DNA of 64,000 nt from Erysipelothrix sp. HDW6A (GTDB lineage Bacteria > Bacillota_I > Bacilli_A > Erysipelotrichales > Erysipelotrichaceae), in the NCBI RefSeq assembly GCF_011400295.1, contig NZ_CP049859.1:1-64000 (forward strand). The letters are read 5' to 3'. Made by a program: the position numbers and the translations under genes. Positions 16,215 to 25,561 of the stretch are shown one piece after another. Position 1 is the first letter of the stretch. Every line of letters begins with the position of its first letter. The notes beneath the pieces were generated by a model. That model saw nothing but the letters and a program-made list of their open reading frames with translations, was not told the DNA's origin and made no database searches.

Positions 16215-19200
16215 TTACTCTAGTTTATTGCCGTGTGAATCATCTTTCTCGCTTGAATGCGAGGAAGAGTTTTGGTTGGTATGCTTGTTTGTTCCTGGTG
16301 TTGTTGTTCCATGCACATATTTATTACCTTCATGAGATTCATCATTTACAAACTGCTCATAGAATTTTGAACCTTTGTTTAATGATACTGTTGAAAAACC
16401 AGTCATTTCACTTCTTGCTTGACGTTTCTTGATGATTGCAGCAATCAATAATACCATTCCCAATAAGATCATTGGCAAGGCAAACAAGAATGATGAATTA
16501 TCAACTCCTGTTGGTGGAAGCATACCTGCTGGTTTCGGTGTATTTAGATACTCAACCTCAAAAAGTGTACCATCTTCATGCTCAGTGGTATCCATTGTTA
16601 CGATTCTTTCACTTAATAGATAGCCAAGTGGAGCATCTGTCTCCTTAGCAGTATTGATTTCCCCATAGAATAATTTAAACTCTACAACACCAGTTTCATC
16701 CGTAGATTTAACTTCAATCACATTACCATCGATGTCCCATCGAGTAAACTCAGCATCCTTCAGAACTTCTTTTGTTCCACTATCTTTCTTCAAGATACGG
16801 TATGTAAGAATGTCGATAGTTTGTTCAAGATCATTGATGTCTGCATGAACTGCAATGAGTCTTTCGCCTTCTTCTACTTTTTCAAAGGCTACGACTCTAT
16901 CCGTCGTAAGTTTGTTTTGGTCGAAGACAAACTCTACATTAACAGTGCCACTTGTGGACTCAGCAATAAAGCTTGTTGAAGCTGTAATTTCTTTACCATC
17001 AATGAGAATTGGTTTCTCTGTATGGAAGTCCATAAGAACACCAGTCACAGTATATTCTTTACCTACTACAAGTCCATTGTATGAAACAACATCAGTAAGT
17101 GTCACAATGTTTGGTTCTTGTTTATCACGTTCTGTAAAGGATAGTGATGTACCAATTTCAGGGATTTCCACTGTTTGATGAATATCTGTAAGATCATGGT
17201 GGAATGCGATTGGTGTATCTTCTTCAAGTAGGTCTTCAAACACAACGACTTTCTTCGTTTCCAACTTACTTGCATCAAATGTAAAGAACACTTCTACAAA
17301 GCCATCATGCTTCTCGGCGATGAATGTTGTTGTAGCTGTGACTTCCTTACCATCAATTAAAATTGGTAATCCAGTAGTAGGATTCATTAAGAGTCCGTTT
17401 ACTGTGTACTCTTTGCCAATCACAAGGTTAAGGTAACGAACTTTATCAACAAGTGTAACGATGTTTGGTTCTTGTTTGTCTCGTTCACCAAAGCTTGCTG
17501 TTGTACCAATCTCTGGAACTCTCATTTCTTTGACATTTAACTCTCGAATAATGACAGGTGTATGAGCATCAACATATTCAAAGCTTACTGGATATTTATT
17601 GTCGTCAAGACGATATCCTTCCACTGTTGCGATTTCTTGTAGGTAATATTCGCCTAAGTCAAAGCCTTCAAATACAAAACGACCATCTTTATCAGTAAGT
17701 GTTGATTGTACAAGTTCGTCTTCAAGTGTAAAGAGTCCATATTCAGCTCCTGCTACTCCAAAGCCTTCCTTGTAATCTTGTTTTAGCCCTACTAAACGAC
17801 CTTTAACTGTGTCATTCACAAATGTTACACTATACTCATTTTGGTCTGCTGTGATAATAAGTTCTTTTTCGTTTTGTGATTTATCTACAAAATAAGGTGC
17901 TTCAACCCATGTCTCAACTACACGATAGTTACCATCTGTAAGTTTATCTAATACAGCTTTTCCAGTCTCAGCATCTGTTTGAAGTGACAGCACAAACTCA
18001 CGACTACCATCTTCTAAAACTTTATAAAGTTCTAGTTGTGCAAGTCGTGGATTACCATCTGTATCAACTTTCATGATGACTGTTCTGTTTGCTTTGTTTA
18101 CTCTTTCATGACTTACCGTAACTACTGGTGTATATTGGTCTTCATATTCAATATCAAACTCATAAACAGTTCTGTCAATTGTATAGCCTGAAGGTTGTTT
18201 TATTTCTGTATAGGTATAGTGACCTTCTTCAAGTTCGCTTAAGCCAAACTCTCCATTCTCATCACTTTCTACATGTACCGTTGAACCATCAGGAAGCGTG
18301 AATTCATAGATTGCTCCTTGTAATGCCTCTTTGGTATCTTCATCAAGTTTTAATCCTTTAAACTCACCAATGAAGTGTTTGTTTGTACCTTCAAAGTCTT
18401 TAGTGATAACAGCTGTATCCATATCAATATACTTGATTTCAAAATCATAAACTGTTTCATCAATGATATAGCCATAAGGAGCTTGAAGTTCTTGATAATG
18501 GTAGTTATCGCTTAATGGAAGTCCTGTTAGAATCCATTTGCCATTTTCATCGGTTTCGATTTCTTGTTCAAACGTTCCCTCATCATTCCATACTCGATAA
18601 ACTGCTCCACTGACTGCATCTCCAGTGTCTTCATCAGTCTTTGTATATTCCACTGTTCCCGTTGGTTTCGAGTTTTCGAATGTTACTTCATACACAATAC
18701 CATCTTCAGTAATGTTGATGAATTGTGGTGTACGATCAATGAGGTACTCGCCATCAACGCCAATTTCTTCAACCATGTATGCTCCAAACAGGTACTGCTC
18801 AAAAAGTGCGATTCCTTCTTCATTGGTAAGAAGTTCTACTGTACTCATATCACTGAGACTTGTAAGGAGCATTGGGAAGTTGGGAAGGTGTTCACCAGTT
18901 TCTTTAGAAACTTTAGCTACTGCGATGTCAGAGCGAATCGGTCTGTTCTCAACAGTCATATCTAAAACTTTTCCAATGACTTCTAGTTCTACAACTTTCG
19001 TGTTTTCATCAACTACAAAGTCAATTGGATCAGCTATGTTAAAGCCTTCAGGAGCAATTGTCTCGATGAGACGATAGTTACCTGCTAACAGGTATTCTTC
19101 CATTGTGAAGTATCCTGTCTCATCAGTTACCCATTCACTCACTTCTACAACGTTGTTACCTTGTTGGGTTTTGATGACTACCCATTCATTTGTATCTGTA

Positions 19201-22200
19201 TTGAGAATTCTAAAGTGTGCATCAGCTAATGGTTCTTGTGTTTCTGAGTTAGGTTTGAATATTCTTAACTTCACTTTCGCCATTTCATTGACTGCAATGA
19301 CCCATGCTGTTTCACCATGTTCAGTGATTGTAACAGGATATTTACGGTCAGATGTAATGTATCCACTTGGAGCTTTTATCTCTTGCCAATACAGTCTTTC
19401 ATTTGTACGAATATCTGGAGATTCTAACTGTCCATTTTTGTCTGTATATCCATCAAAGATAAGCTTATCATCTTTTTCTCGATACAAGCCAAAGTGAGCA
19501 TTTTCAAGTAAGACGAGACCATTATTACCTGACTTAATTAGTCGTGTTCGACCATAATCAACTTGGTTCGTTACAGTCTTAGATGTTCGAGTTACTTCAA
19601 CAGTTGGATTGTTACCATCATACTTGATTGAAATATCCCATTGACCGTTGAATGGTTGATAACCCTGAGGCGCTTTGGATTCTTTTGCATAGAATTCACC
19701 AATAGGTAGGTTATGATAAATCACTTGTCCGACTGAGTTGGTAATTTCTCGACCAATCAATTCGCCTGAACGATAAATGCGTTTTGAACCTTCATAAATA
19801 TCAGTCTTCGCAAATAGCTCAATGGTAGCACCACTTAATGTAATGCCATTGTATTCAGGGAAGATTGTATCCCAATTGTCTTCAGTCTTTGAAATGACAA
19901 CATCACTTCTTTGATGTTTGTTTGGTATTTCTTTACTTACAAGAACAATTGGTGTTACTTGGTCTTTATATGCGAGTGTGACTGTATGTGGTGTTTTATC
20001 TAGGACAAAACCATTGATGGTTGCTGTTTCTACAATGGTGTATGTGCCTAATGGTAATTCACCAGTAGAGAATTTTCCATCTGCTCCTGTTACAAGTGAA
20101 GCTACAATTGTATTAGAAGCGTTCAATACATTTAACTTAACGCCTTGTAATGGGTCACCATGATTGGAAACCTTCATCCCTTCAATACGTCCTACTGCTC
20201 GACTGTTTTCTTGTTTAACTGATGCCGATACAACTGCTGTATGTTGGTCTTTATAGACTAAGTTTGCAGGTATTGGTGTTGCATCAAGGATGTATGGTGC
20301 TGGGACAAATTTTTCAACGAAACTGTAATTTCCTAAATCGTGATTCTTTGTCTTTGCGATTCCTTGAGCATTGGTTGTAAGTGTTTCTACAACTCGACCA
20401 CTTGAATGAACATAATCATAGACAACACCTGCAATTGGTGTATTTGTTCCTTTTTCTGTCTTTGTAATGGAAGCATTTCCTACAGCTTTGCTGTTTTCTT
20501 GTTTAACAGAAACAGAGACAACGGCTGTATGTTGGTCTTTATAGACGAGGTTTGCAGGGATTGGTGTTGCATCAAGGATATAGGGTGCAGGTACTGATTT
20601 CTCTACAAAACTGTAACTACCTAAAGGATGTTTTCCAGTAGTTGCGATACCATAAGCATTGGTTGTTACTGTATCGACAACTTGTCCACTAGAATGAACA
20701 TAATCGTACACAACTCCTGCAATTGGTGTTGTTGTTCCCTTTTCAGTCTTAGCGATTGATGCTGTACCAACAGCTTTAGCATTGGTAAAGGATAGTGTTG
20801 TTTCTGACCCTGCTGTAACAGTAAAGGTTTTGATTTCCTTGTTATTTACATAAGGTGCGATGGCTTGGATTTCTTGAACATAAACCACAGCTCCATCATT
20901 ATTCCAAGTGTCATAAGCGGTATATCCATCTGATCCTGTTACATAGTCCCATCCATCAACAAGAAGTCCATTTGAATCAAGGGTGTTGTTGTAGGAAGCT
21001 CTAAACTTAACACCAGCAAGAGGCTCTCCATTCTCTCCAAGTTTCAAGAATCGTTGTGAGTGTGATACTACTTTAAAATCGATTATTGTGAATACTGGGT
21101 CACCTAAAGCAAAGTTCCCTACTCGTTGACTGTGTCCATCAGTATAGATGTAAGAAGTTCCTTTTGAACTCCCTTGTTTCTTATCCATGATAAGTGTAGC
21201 ATTCTTATCAATGACTTTAACTCGTAGTGTCGTTCCACTGTCTTCAAGTATATCAAGCCCCTCATGAGAAGAAATTATAAAGTCTGTATTTAGTGGATTA
21301 GATAAGTCAACAATATCACCAATCTTGACTTCTTTTTCCGTACCATCCCAATTTGGCTTACTTCTATGTGAAGCAACTAATCTTTCAATTTCTGCAATTT
21401 CATTTGTTATGTTAAGTGTTCCGTAAGAATTGAAGCCCCATCCTACTGTTTCAAAGATTAAGACTTGAGTAGCCCATCGATAAGCATCGGTTTGATGTCC
21501 TTCATAACGATATCCGTAGTTAGCAATTAATTCCATTCTCTTTTGTTGGTCTTGAGTTAGAGTAGTGTATAATCGACCATCCATAACCCGAATTTCACCA
21601 ACACTTGCAAGGTCGGTTGCTACTGCGTTATAAGTTTCTACATCCAAGACTCCAGGTTCGATACAGTAGGCATCTATGGCGTTCACGAAGAACTCACTCA
21701 TACCACCTGGTAAGTTCCATGCAAAAGAAGGATTTGCCTTCCAATAGAATGATATTCCTTGTGACAGTATTTTACCTTTAGTGACTGCTGAGGTTGTTGC
21801 ACGCTTTTGTCTTGTAATATTTTGTGTTCGTTGTGAGTCTTTAATCACATCAATACGCCCTGTTTCTTGGTCGTAAAGAATATACTCATCATCTGCTAAC
21901 ACAGAGTTAATTTCACTCATAGATGGAAGTTTATCAAGTTGTCTTACAACTGTTCCATCAGGGATAACTTCTTTTTCTTCAATAACCTCAGTACCTGTGT
22001 TTTGATTATCTTCAGGTAGAGCATCAACATTGGTGTCTTTAGTTTCTTCTACTAATTCACTTGGGTCAAGAAGTTCAGCTTCAAGGTCTGTTTCAGTTTT
22101 TTCTTCAACTTGTGCTTGAGTTTCATTTTCTTCTTGAACATCAACGATTTCATCCACTTTCAGAGTAAAGATGAACGTCTCTTGTCTTTCAATTATCTCG

Positions 22201-22571
22201 ACTTCTTCATTGTCTTTGATAATTTCTTCAATACGTGTAGTGATTACCGAGAATTTATAACTTCCGTTCTCTCCTACTGCGTATGAATATAGGAAATCAT
22301 CATTTTTAATGGATTCACCTAGAACTTGAATATCTTCAACTGTGATATTCTTCTCAGTATTAACCAATAAGTCAAGTTTCAGTCCATCTTTATCAAGTTT
22401 TCGATCTACTTTAATCACAACACTCATGTCATCATTAAAATAGACTTCATCATCATTTGCACTAACTCCCGTTGTCATGTATGTCAGTACCATGAGCATT
22501 GATAAGCAAAATAAAGTAAAACTCATGATTGCTCGTTTCAATGCACGTATCTTAAATCTATGTTTTCTCAT
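16215..22571 (-). CDS. Giant LPxTG adhesin with thioester, CnaB and VaFE domains
   Basis: A 2118-aa surface protein with a signal peptide (residues 1-38). An acidic spacer comes first. A thioester domain follows, with Cys303 (AYCIEPG) and Gln369 (WATQV) as the predicted covalent pair, able to bond to host or cell surfaces. Many SpaA/CnaB modules fill residues 500-1750. Two VaFE-type repeats (PEIGT..., KEYTV, VVVFE / VVAFE) and a last CnaB lead to the sorting signal LPPTG at 2018-2022 and a membrane helix. Most unusually, about 68 hydrophilic residues follow the helix, where sortase substrates normally have only a few basic residues. Similar large adhesins are carried by Tn1549-type elements. 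No sortase gene is in view. AAGGAGGACTTT precedes the ATG. Confidence 0.9.
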   Translation of the reverse strand: MRKHRFKIRALKRAIMSFTLFCLSMLMVLTYMTTGVSANDDEVYFNDDMSVVIKVDRKLDKDGLKLDLLVNTEKNITVEDIQVLGESIKNDDFLYSYAVGENGSYKFSVITTRIEEIIKDNEEVEIIERQETFIFTLKVDEIVDVQEENETQAQVEEKTETDLEAELLDPSELVEETKDTNVDALPEDNQNTGTEVIEEKEVIPDGTVVRQLDKLPSMSEINSVLADDEYILYDQETGRIDVIKDSQRTQNITRQKRATTSAVTKGKILSQGISFYWKANPSFAWNLPGGMSEFFVNAIDAYCIEPGVLDVETYNAVATDLASVGEIRVMDGRLYTTLTQDQQKRMELIANYGYRYEGHQTDAYRWATQVLIFETVGWGFNSYGTLNITNEIAEIERLVASHRSKPNWDGTEKEVKIGDIVDLSNPLNTDFIISSHEGLDILEDSGTTLRVKVIDKNATLIMDKKQGSSKGTSYIYTDGHSQRVGNFALGDPVFTIIDFKVVSHSQRFLKLGENGEPLAGVKFRASYNNTLDSNGLLVDGWDYVTGSDGYTAYDTWNNDGAVVYVQEIQAIAPYVNNKEIKTFTVTAGSETTLSFTNAKAVGTASIAKTEKGTTTPIAGVVYDYVHSSGQVVDTVTTNAYGIATTGKHPLGSYSFVEKSVPAPYILDATPIPANLVYKDQHTAVVSVSVKQENSKAVGNASITKTEKGTNTPIAGVVYDYVHSSGRVVETLTTNAQGIAKTKNHDLGNYSFVEKFVPAPYILDATPIPANLVYKDQHTAVVSASVKQENSRAVGRIEGMKVSNHGDPLQGVKLNVLNASNTIVASLVTGADGKFSTGELPLGTYTIVETATINGFVLDKTPHTVTLAYKDQVTPIVLVSKEIPNKHQRSDVVISKTEDNWDTIFPEYNGITLSGATIELFAKTDIYEGSKRIYRSGELIGREITNSVGQVIYHNLPIGEFYAKESKAPQGYQPFNGQWDISIKYDGNNPTVEVTRTSKTVTNQVDYGRTRLIKSGNNGLVLLENAHFGLYREKDDKLIFDGYTDKNGQLESPDIRTNERLYWQEIKAPSGYITSDRKYPVTITEHGETAWVIAVNEMAKVKLRIFKPNSETQEPLADAHFRILNTDTNEWVVIKTQQGNNVVEVSEWVTDETGYFTMEEYLLAGNYRLIETIAPEGFNIADPIDFVVDENTKVVELEVIGKVLDMTVENRPIRSDIAVAKVSKETGEHLPNFPMLLTSLSDMSTVELLTNEEGIALFEQYLFGAYMVEEIGVDGEYLIDRTPQFINITEDGIVYEVTFENSKPTGTVEYTKTDEDTGDAVSGAVYRVWNDEGTFEQEIETDENGKWILTGLPLSDNYHYQELQAPYGYIIDETVYDFEIKYIDMDTAVITKDFEGTNKHFIGEFKGLKLDEDTKEALQGAIYEFTLPDGSTVHVESDENGEFGLSELEEGHYTYTEIKQPSGYTIDRTVYEFDIEYEDQYTPVVTVSHERVNKANRTVIMKVDTDGNPRLAQLELYKVLEDGSREFVLSLQTDAETGKAVLDKLTDGNYRVVETWVEAPYFVDKSQNEKELIITADQNEYSVTFVNDTVKGRLVGLKQDYKEGFGVAGAEYGLFTLEDELVQSTLTDKDGRFVFEGFDLGEYYLQEIATVEGYRLDDNKYPVSFEYVDAHTPVIIRELNVKEMRVPEIGTTASFGERDKQEPNIVTLVDKVRYLNLVIGKEYTVNGLLMNPTTGLPILIDGKEVTATTTFIAEKHDGFVEVFFTFDASKLETKKVVVFEDLLEEDTPIAFHHDLTDIHQTVEIPEIGTSLSFTERDKQEPNIVTLTDVVSYNGLVVGKEYTVTGVLMDFHTEKPILIDGKEITASTSFIAESTSGTVNVEFVFDQNKLTTDRVVAFEKVEEGERLIAVHADINDLEQTIDILTYRILKKDSGTKEVLKDAEFTRWDIDGNVIEVKSTDETGVVEFKLFYGEINTAKETDAPLGYLLSERIVTMDTTEHEDGTLFEVEYLNTPKPAGMLPPTGVDNSSFLFALPMILLGMVLLIAAIIKKRQARSEMTGFSTVSLNKGSKFYEQFVNDESHEGNKYVHGTTTPGTNKHTNQNSSSHSSEKDDSHGNKLE
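20196..20771 (-). repeat. Two tandem 288-bp repeats in the adhesin gene
   Basis: Residues 601-696 and 697-792 are near-identical CnaB modules (shared PAPYILDATPIPANLVYKDQ), encoded at 20484-20771 and 20196-20483. The high DNA similarity permits copy-number change by recombination. Confidence 0.8.
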
Positions 22572-22610
22572 AAAGTCCTCCTTTTTTTTGTTTTAGAAAA
22601 CAAAAGTAAA

Positions 22611-22630
22611 GACAGTCACTCTTGACTGTC
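22611..22630 (-). terminator. Attenuator-like hairpin before the adhesin
   Basis: An 8-bp stem GACAGTCA with a 4-base loop, followed on the minus strand by TTTACTTTTG. It sits between a short leader reading frame and the adhesin ribosome site. Confidence 0.5.
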
Positions 22631-22641
22631 TCAATAACTTC

Positions 22642-22665
22642 TTAGGGCGAACGCTCCCTATTCAT
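22642..22665 (-). CDS. Possible 7-aa leader peptide
   Basis: GAGAGGTGAAATT precedes ATG and the frame MNRERSP-stop. It ends 12 bases before the hairpin at 22611-22630, an arrangement seen in translational attenuation. It is too short to judge by coding statistics. Confidence 0.35.
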   Translation of the reverse strand: MNRERSP

Positions 22666-22691
22666 AATTTCACCTCTCTTTATAATATTAA

Positions 22692-22715
22692 AAAAGAAGC
22701 TTTTCAGCTTCTTTT
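22692..22715 (-). terminator. Terminator after the 22714-23907 gene
   Basis: A 10-bp stem AAAAGAAGCT with a 4-base loop and a T-run on the minus strand, overlapping the stop codon. Confidence 0.75.
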
Positions 22716-23907
22716 AGTTTCTTGGTGTGTAGTACATGTAACCCCACATATCACAGAAATTGTCATGCCATTCTCTTACATGCTCTCTTCCCACTTCGTG
22801 CATCACCGCTATACAACCTTCACTTGTCCCATAATCCTTGTAATATTTCATACCAGTAGGAGCAGATGGTGCTGGACGACTTGGTTTCTCAGGTTCAGCA
22901 GGTTTGCTAGGTTCTTTTGGTTTTTCAACGGGTTTACTTGGTTCAGCAGGTTTTTGTGCTGTGGTATTGTTATTGATTGATGTTCCATTATTGTTAGAAG
23001 GCTTGTTAGTGCTTGATGTTCCTCCTGTATTGCTAGGTGTTTGAGTTGTTGGTGTCTCTACTTCAGGTTCTACAAACTTCTCTTCTTCGAGAACAGTTAC
23101 AATAAAAGTCTTTTCTGTGACGTTACCATTGTCATCAGTAGCAATTGCCTTCATTTCATATTGTCCTGAAACTGAGGTATCTATGTCACCTTTAATTTCG
23201 ATGTCTATTACACTACCACCTAATTTAGAAGTAAAACTTATATGAGTTAAATCTAATGTTTCCGTTCCAAAAGCTATCTCCATATCTTTTACACCTTCAA
23301 TAACGGGTGCTTGCGAGTCAATGACAACATATTCAAAATCAAATGATTTTAAGACTTCATTATTTTTAATTGCATTTACTTTTGTTTTATACTTTTCAAT
23401 TTCCTTAATTTCTGTCTTTTCAGAATTACCACCAGCATTAAGTAAATGAAGTAGATTTTCATTATTCGTCAGTACTTCTGTTTCATAATCAGGAAGCGAA
23501 CCATCTTGTTTGATTAATCCAACTTCTTTTGCACGTTCTTGATATCCAAAACTCGCAACATCTGTTTTTATTTCTTCAATCACAAAATAGACCGCATTCT
23601 TGTTATCAGCATTGAGTTCATTTAATATTTGCTCATGATCATCATCCTTAACGTAGCTTGTCAATACATTTGCATTATTTTTATCGTCCTCGTCTAATAT
23701 CCTGCCAACTAATTTATTAATGTCATTAGATACATCTTCTCCATATTCAAATACAATATTTTCTTTGAACACAATAACAGGTTCAACTGATTTTGATTGA
23801 GAAAGACTCCATACTCCAAATCCTACACCAGCTAAAACTAAAACTGTAATCACTCCTGCAATTAGTTTATTCTTTTTCGGCTCAAGCCATTTCTTAATCT
23901 TATCCAT
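22714..23907 (-). CDS. Membrane-anchored Ig-like protein (element paralogue)
   Basis: A 397-aa protein with a short cytosolic start (MDKIKKWLEPKKNKL), a membrane helix at residues 15-34 and an external part. The latter includes a conserved FKENIVFEYGEDVS block, an Ig-like domain (VIDSQAPVI..., ATDDNGNVTEKTFIVTV), a Pro/Thr/Lys-rich linker and a C-terminal 45-residue domain with two cysteines (GCIAVMHEVGREHVREW). The N-terminal half is clearly paralogous to the chromosomal protein at 44948-45970. CTAGGAGGAACTT precedes the start. A surface role is likely, since it sits beside the adhesin. Confidence 0.7.
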   Translation of the reverse strand: MDKIKKWLEPKKNKLIAGVITVLVLAGVGFGVWSLSQSKSVEPVIVFKENIVFEYGEDVSNDINKLVGRILDEDDKNNANVLTSYVKDDDHEQILNELNADNKNAVYFVIEEIKTDVASFGYQERAKEVGLIKQDGSLPDYETEVLTNNENLLHLLNAGGNSEKTEIKEIEKYKTKVNAIKNNEVLKSFDFEYVVIDSQAPVIEGVKDMEIAFGTETLDLTHISFTSKLGGSVIDIEIKGDIDTSVSGQYEMKAIATDDNGNVTEKTFIVTVLEEEKFVEPEVETPTTQTPSNTGGTSSTNKPSNNNGTSINNNTTAQKPAEPSKPVEKPKEPSKPAEPEKPSRPAPSAPTGMKYYKDYGTSEGCIAVMHEVGREHVREWHDNFCDMWGYMYYTPRN

Positions 23908-23944
23908 AAGTTCCTCCTAGGTAATTTACACCGTTTTATATTTC

Positions 23945-23962
23945 GTGAGCAAATTTGCTCAC
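23945..23962. promoter_or_regulatory. Dispersed palindrome, copy 13 (perfect), near a -10 box
   Basis: 37 bases upstream of the start at 23907. A TATTAT box on the minus strand (23974-23979) would place transcription start a few bases before the palindrome, so it could act as an operator here. Confidence 0.85.
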
Positions 23963-24001
23963 TTCTCACCTTTATAATACACTGTCTCTATCAAGAAAAA
24001 A

Positions 24002-24025
24002 AGCGAGGCAATATACTTGCTCGCT
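24002..24025 (-). terminator. Terminator of the small-gene operon
   Basis: Stem AGCGAGCAA / TTGC-TCGCT with one bulge, followed by seven T on the minus strand. It separates the 24111-25527 genes from the Ig-like protein, which therefore needs its own promoter. Confidence 0.7.
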
Positions 24026-24073
24026 CTTCTACGCTTCTTATTAAGTATATTATACCATATTATATGATTTTCA

Positions 24074-24091
24074 TTCCCGCTCAAGCGGGAA
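24074..24091. repeat. Short GC-rich hairpin
   Basis: TTCCCGC-TCAA-GCGGGAA just after the 24111 gene. It has no T-run of its own and may act with the terminator at 24002. Confidence 0.45.
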
Positions 24092-24110
24092 CAATTATGT
24101 GATTTATGTT

Positions 24111-24752
24111 TTAACCCACTGAATAAAGGGTTTGTATGAGTTTTCTTCTTGTTGAACTTTTTTCAATAAAGTCTTGACAATTAGTTTTATCTGTGGTTTT
24201 GTCATATTTCTTTAATGTTTCAATTATATACTCAATAGCTTTTTCTTCTTGTTTATTAGAATATAATTTAAATTCATGAATAATAAATTTATCAACTTTT
24301 CCAACAAGCTTATAATATTTTCGTTTACTCAAATTATATTTATAAAGAATATCCTTGTACTTTACAGTATTTATTCTTCCATCTAGATAAATCATTCTTT
24401 CATTATAGGAAACATTTGATAAAGCTTTATTTATCTTTGAAATATTAAATGATAAGACCTCATTTTCCCAGTATTGCCAGTCCTCTAATAATGCTAGTTT
24501 CATTTCATTACTCATGGGTTCACCATTGCCATCAGTCATACGAATTACAGAAGAAGATGATCTCATATAATGAATGTGATAGTCCTTACTCGGTATATAT
24601 ACTATCTTCCCATCAAGCACACCAACTTGTCCATGACCCGATAGAATAAGGTCAAATAATTCTCTTACTCCTTGTTCGGGCTTTTTCAAATCAAGTCTGA
24701 CTGCTTTTATGATTTCCCAATCATCATTCTTGTCAATAAAAGGATTTTTCAT
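24111..24752 (-). CDS. Hypothetical protein, 213 aa
   Basis: A soluble protein rich in Lys, Tyr and Ile. It includes YKYNLSKRKYYKLVGKVDKFIIHEF near residue 140, which could be a helix-turn-helix of the phage ArpU/sigma-like type. The start at 24752 overlaps the end of the next gene upstream. No firm family. Confidence 0.5.
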   Translation of the reverse strand: MKNPFIDKNDDWEIIKAVRLDLKKPEQGVRELFDLILSGHGQVGVLDGKIVYIPSKDYHIHYMRSSSSVIRMTDGNGEPMSNEMKLALLEDWQYWENEVLSFNISKINKALSNVSYNERMIYLDGRINTVKYKDILYKYNLSKRKYYKLVGKVDKFIIHEFKLYSNKQEEKAIEYIIETLKKYDKTTDKTNCQDFIEKSSTRRKLIQTLYSVG

Positions 24753-25035
24753 TTTTAACTACCTCCAATATCATCATGATAAACTGTGCAAGTTCATAAT
24801 CTGTCAATTCATTATTTTTAAGCTTAAGGTAAAGGCTGTTGAATGTCGTATTGCTTTGCTCTAACAAATGTTTATTCCCATTCTCTATATAACTAATTAG
24901 AAAGTCACCAACTGCTTTCTTTGCACTGTAATCATCTTCAATGCCCTGGGCGAGTGAAAACATTTCATGTCTCGATAATTCGATGTTGTCATGATTCCCT
25001 AATCTTCGCATGAGTTTTTTAATGAGATCAGTCAT
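24733..25035 (-). CDS. Hypothetical protein, 100 aa
   Basis: A helical soluble protein. The start at 25035 (MTDLIKKLMRRLG) overlaps the stop of the upstream gene and has AAAGGTAAGCAAG before it. No family was recognised. Confidence 0.5.
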   Translation of the reverse strand: MTDLIKKLMRRLGNHDNIELSRHEMFSLAQGIEDDYSAKKAVGDFLISYIENGNKHLLEQSNTTFNSLYLKLKNNELTDYELAQFIMMILEVVKNEKSFY

Positions 25036-25255
25036 CTTGCTTACCTTTTGCATTTCTGTAAATCTTTCTTATGTCTTTAGCTGTTTGAATGCTTTCACTA
25101 AACAAGGTATAAACAATTGCTGTTAAGAAGACCAATGCACCGATTCCAATAATTACAGTTCTTACAGGTTCATCAAAGAGTAAGGATAGAAAGTATATTA
25201 AAGTAGCTAAAGCAGCAGCTCCTACCACTGGTAACATTCTTTTAAAATAGTTCAT
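25028..25255 (-). CDS. Small two-span membrane protein
   Basis: A 75-aa protein with helices at about residues 7-27 and 33-52 and a charged C-terminus. AAAGGAGAATTAAGT precedes the start. It is adjacent to another small membrane protein (25258-25527); the two probably form a unit. Function unknown. Confidence 0.55.
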   Translation of the reverse strand: MNYFKRMLPVVGAAALATLIYFLSLLFDEPVRTVIIGIGALVFLTAIVYTLFSESIQTAKDIRKIYRNAKGKQDD

Positions 25256-25257
25256 AC

Positions 25258-25527
25258 TTAATTCTCCTTTCTTATCTTCTTACGAAGTAGTTTTTGCAGT
25301 TGATACAATCCATAAATTATGAATCCATACGCTACAACAAGGTAGATTAGACCTGCAATCAACATGAATATCTCTCCTAATAAAGTATCAGGTCTTTCAT
25401 AATTGAAAATCATATAAAATGGTTTCGTGATCCATGAGTCAACATAAAGGAATATGTTTACTAAATCTACGAGTCTATCCCACATCCAATAAACCACATA
25501 TGCCATTAAATCAAATATTTTTACCAT
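25258..25527 (-). CDS. Small membrane protein
   Basis: An 89-aa protein with an amphipathic first helix, one strong membrane helix (about residues 52-76) and a basic tail (KLLRKKIRKEN). It is two bases from the next gene. Function unknown; its place between parB and the surface genes suggests a membrane part of the element. Confidence 0.55.
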   Translation of the reverse strand: MVKIFDLMAYVVYWMWDRLVDLVNIFLYVDSWITKPFYMIFNYERPDTLLGEIFMLIAGLIYLVVAYGFIIYGLYQLQKLLRKKIRKEN

Positions 25528-25543
25528 AGTCTAATCTCCCTTC

Positions 25544-25561
25544 GTGAGCAAATTTGCTCAC
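25544..25561. promoter_or_regulatory. Dispersed palindrome, copy 14 (perfect)
   Basis: 16 bases upstream of the start at 25527 and touching the parB stop codon. Confidence 0.9.

Noticed and set aside
16429..20597. Several plus-strand reading frames of 60-150 aa opposite the adhesin
   Set aside because: They are low-complexity shadows of the Thr/Val/Glu-rich adhesin, without ribosome sites.
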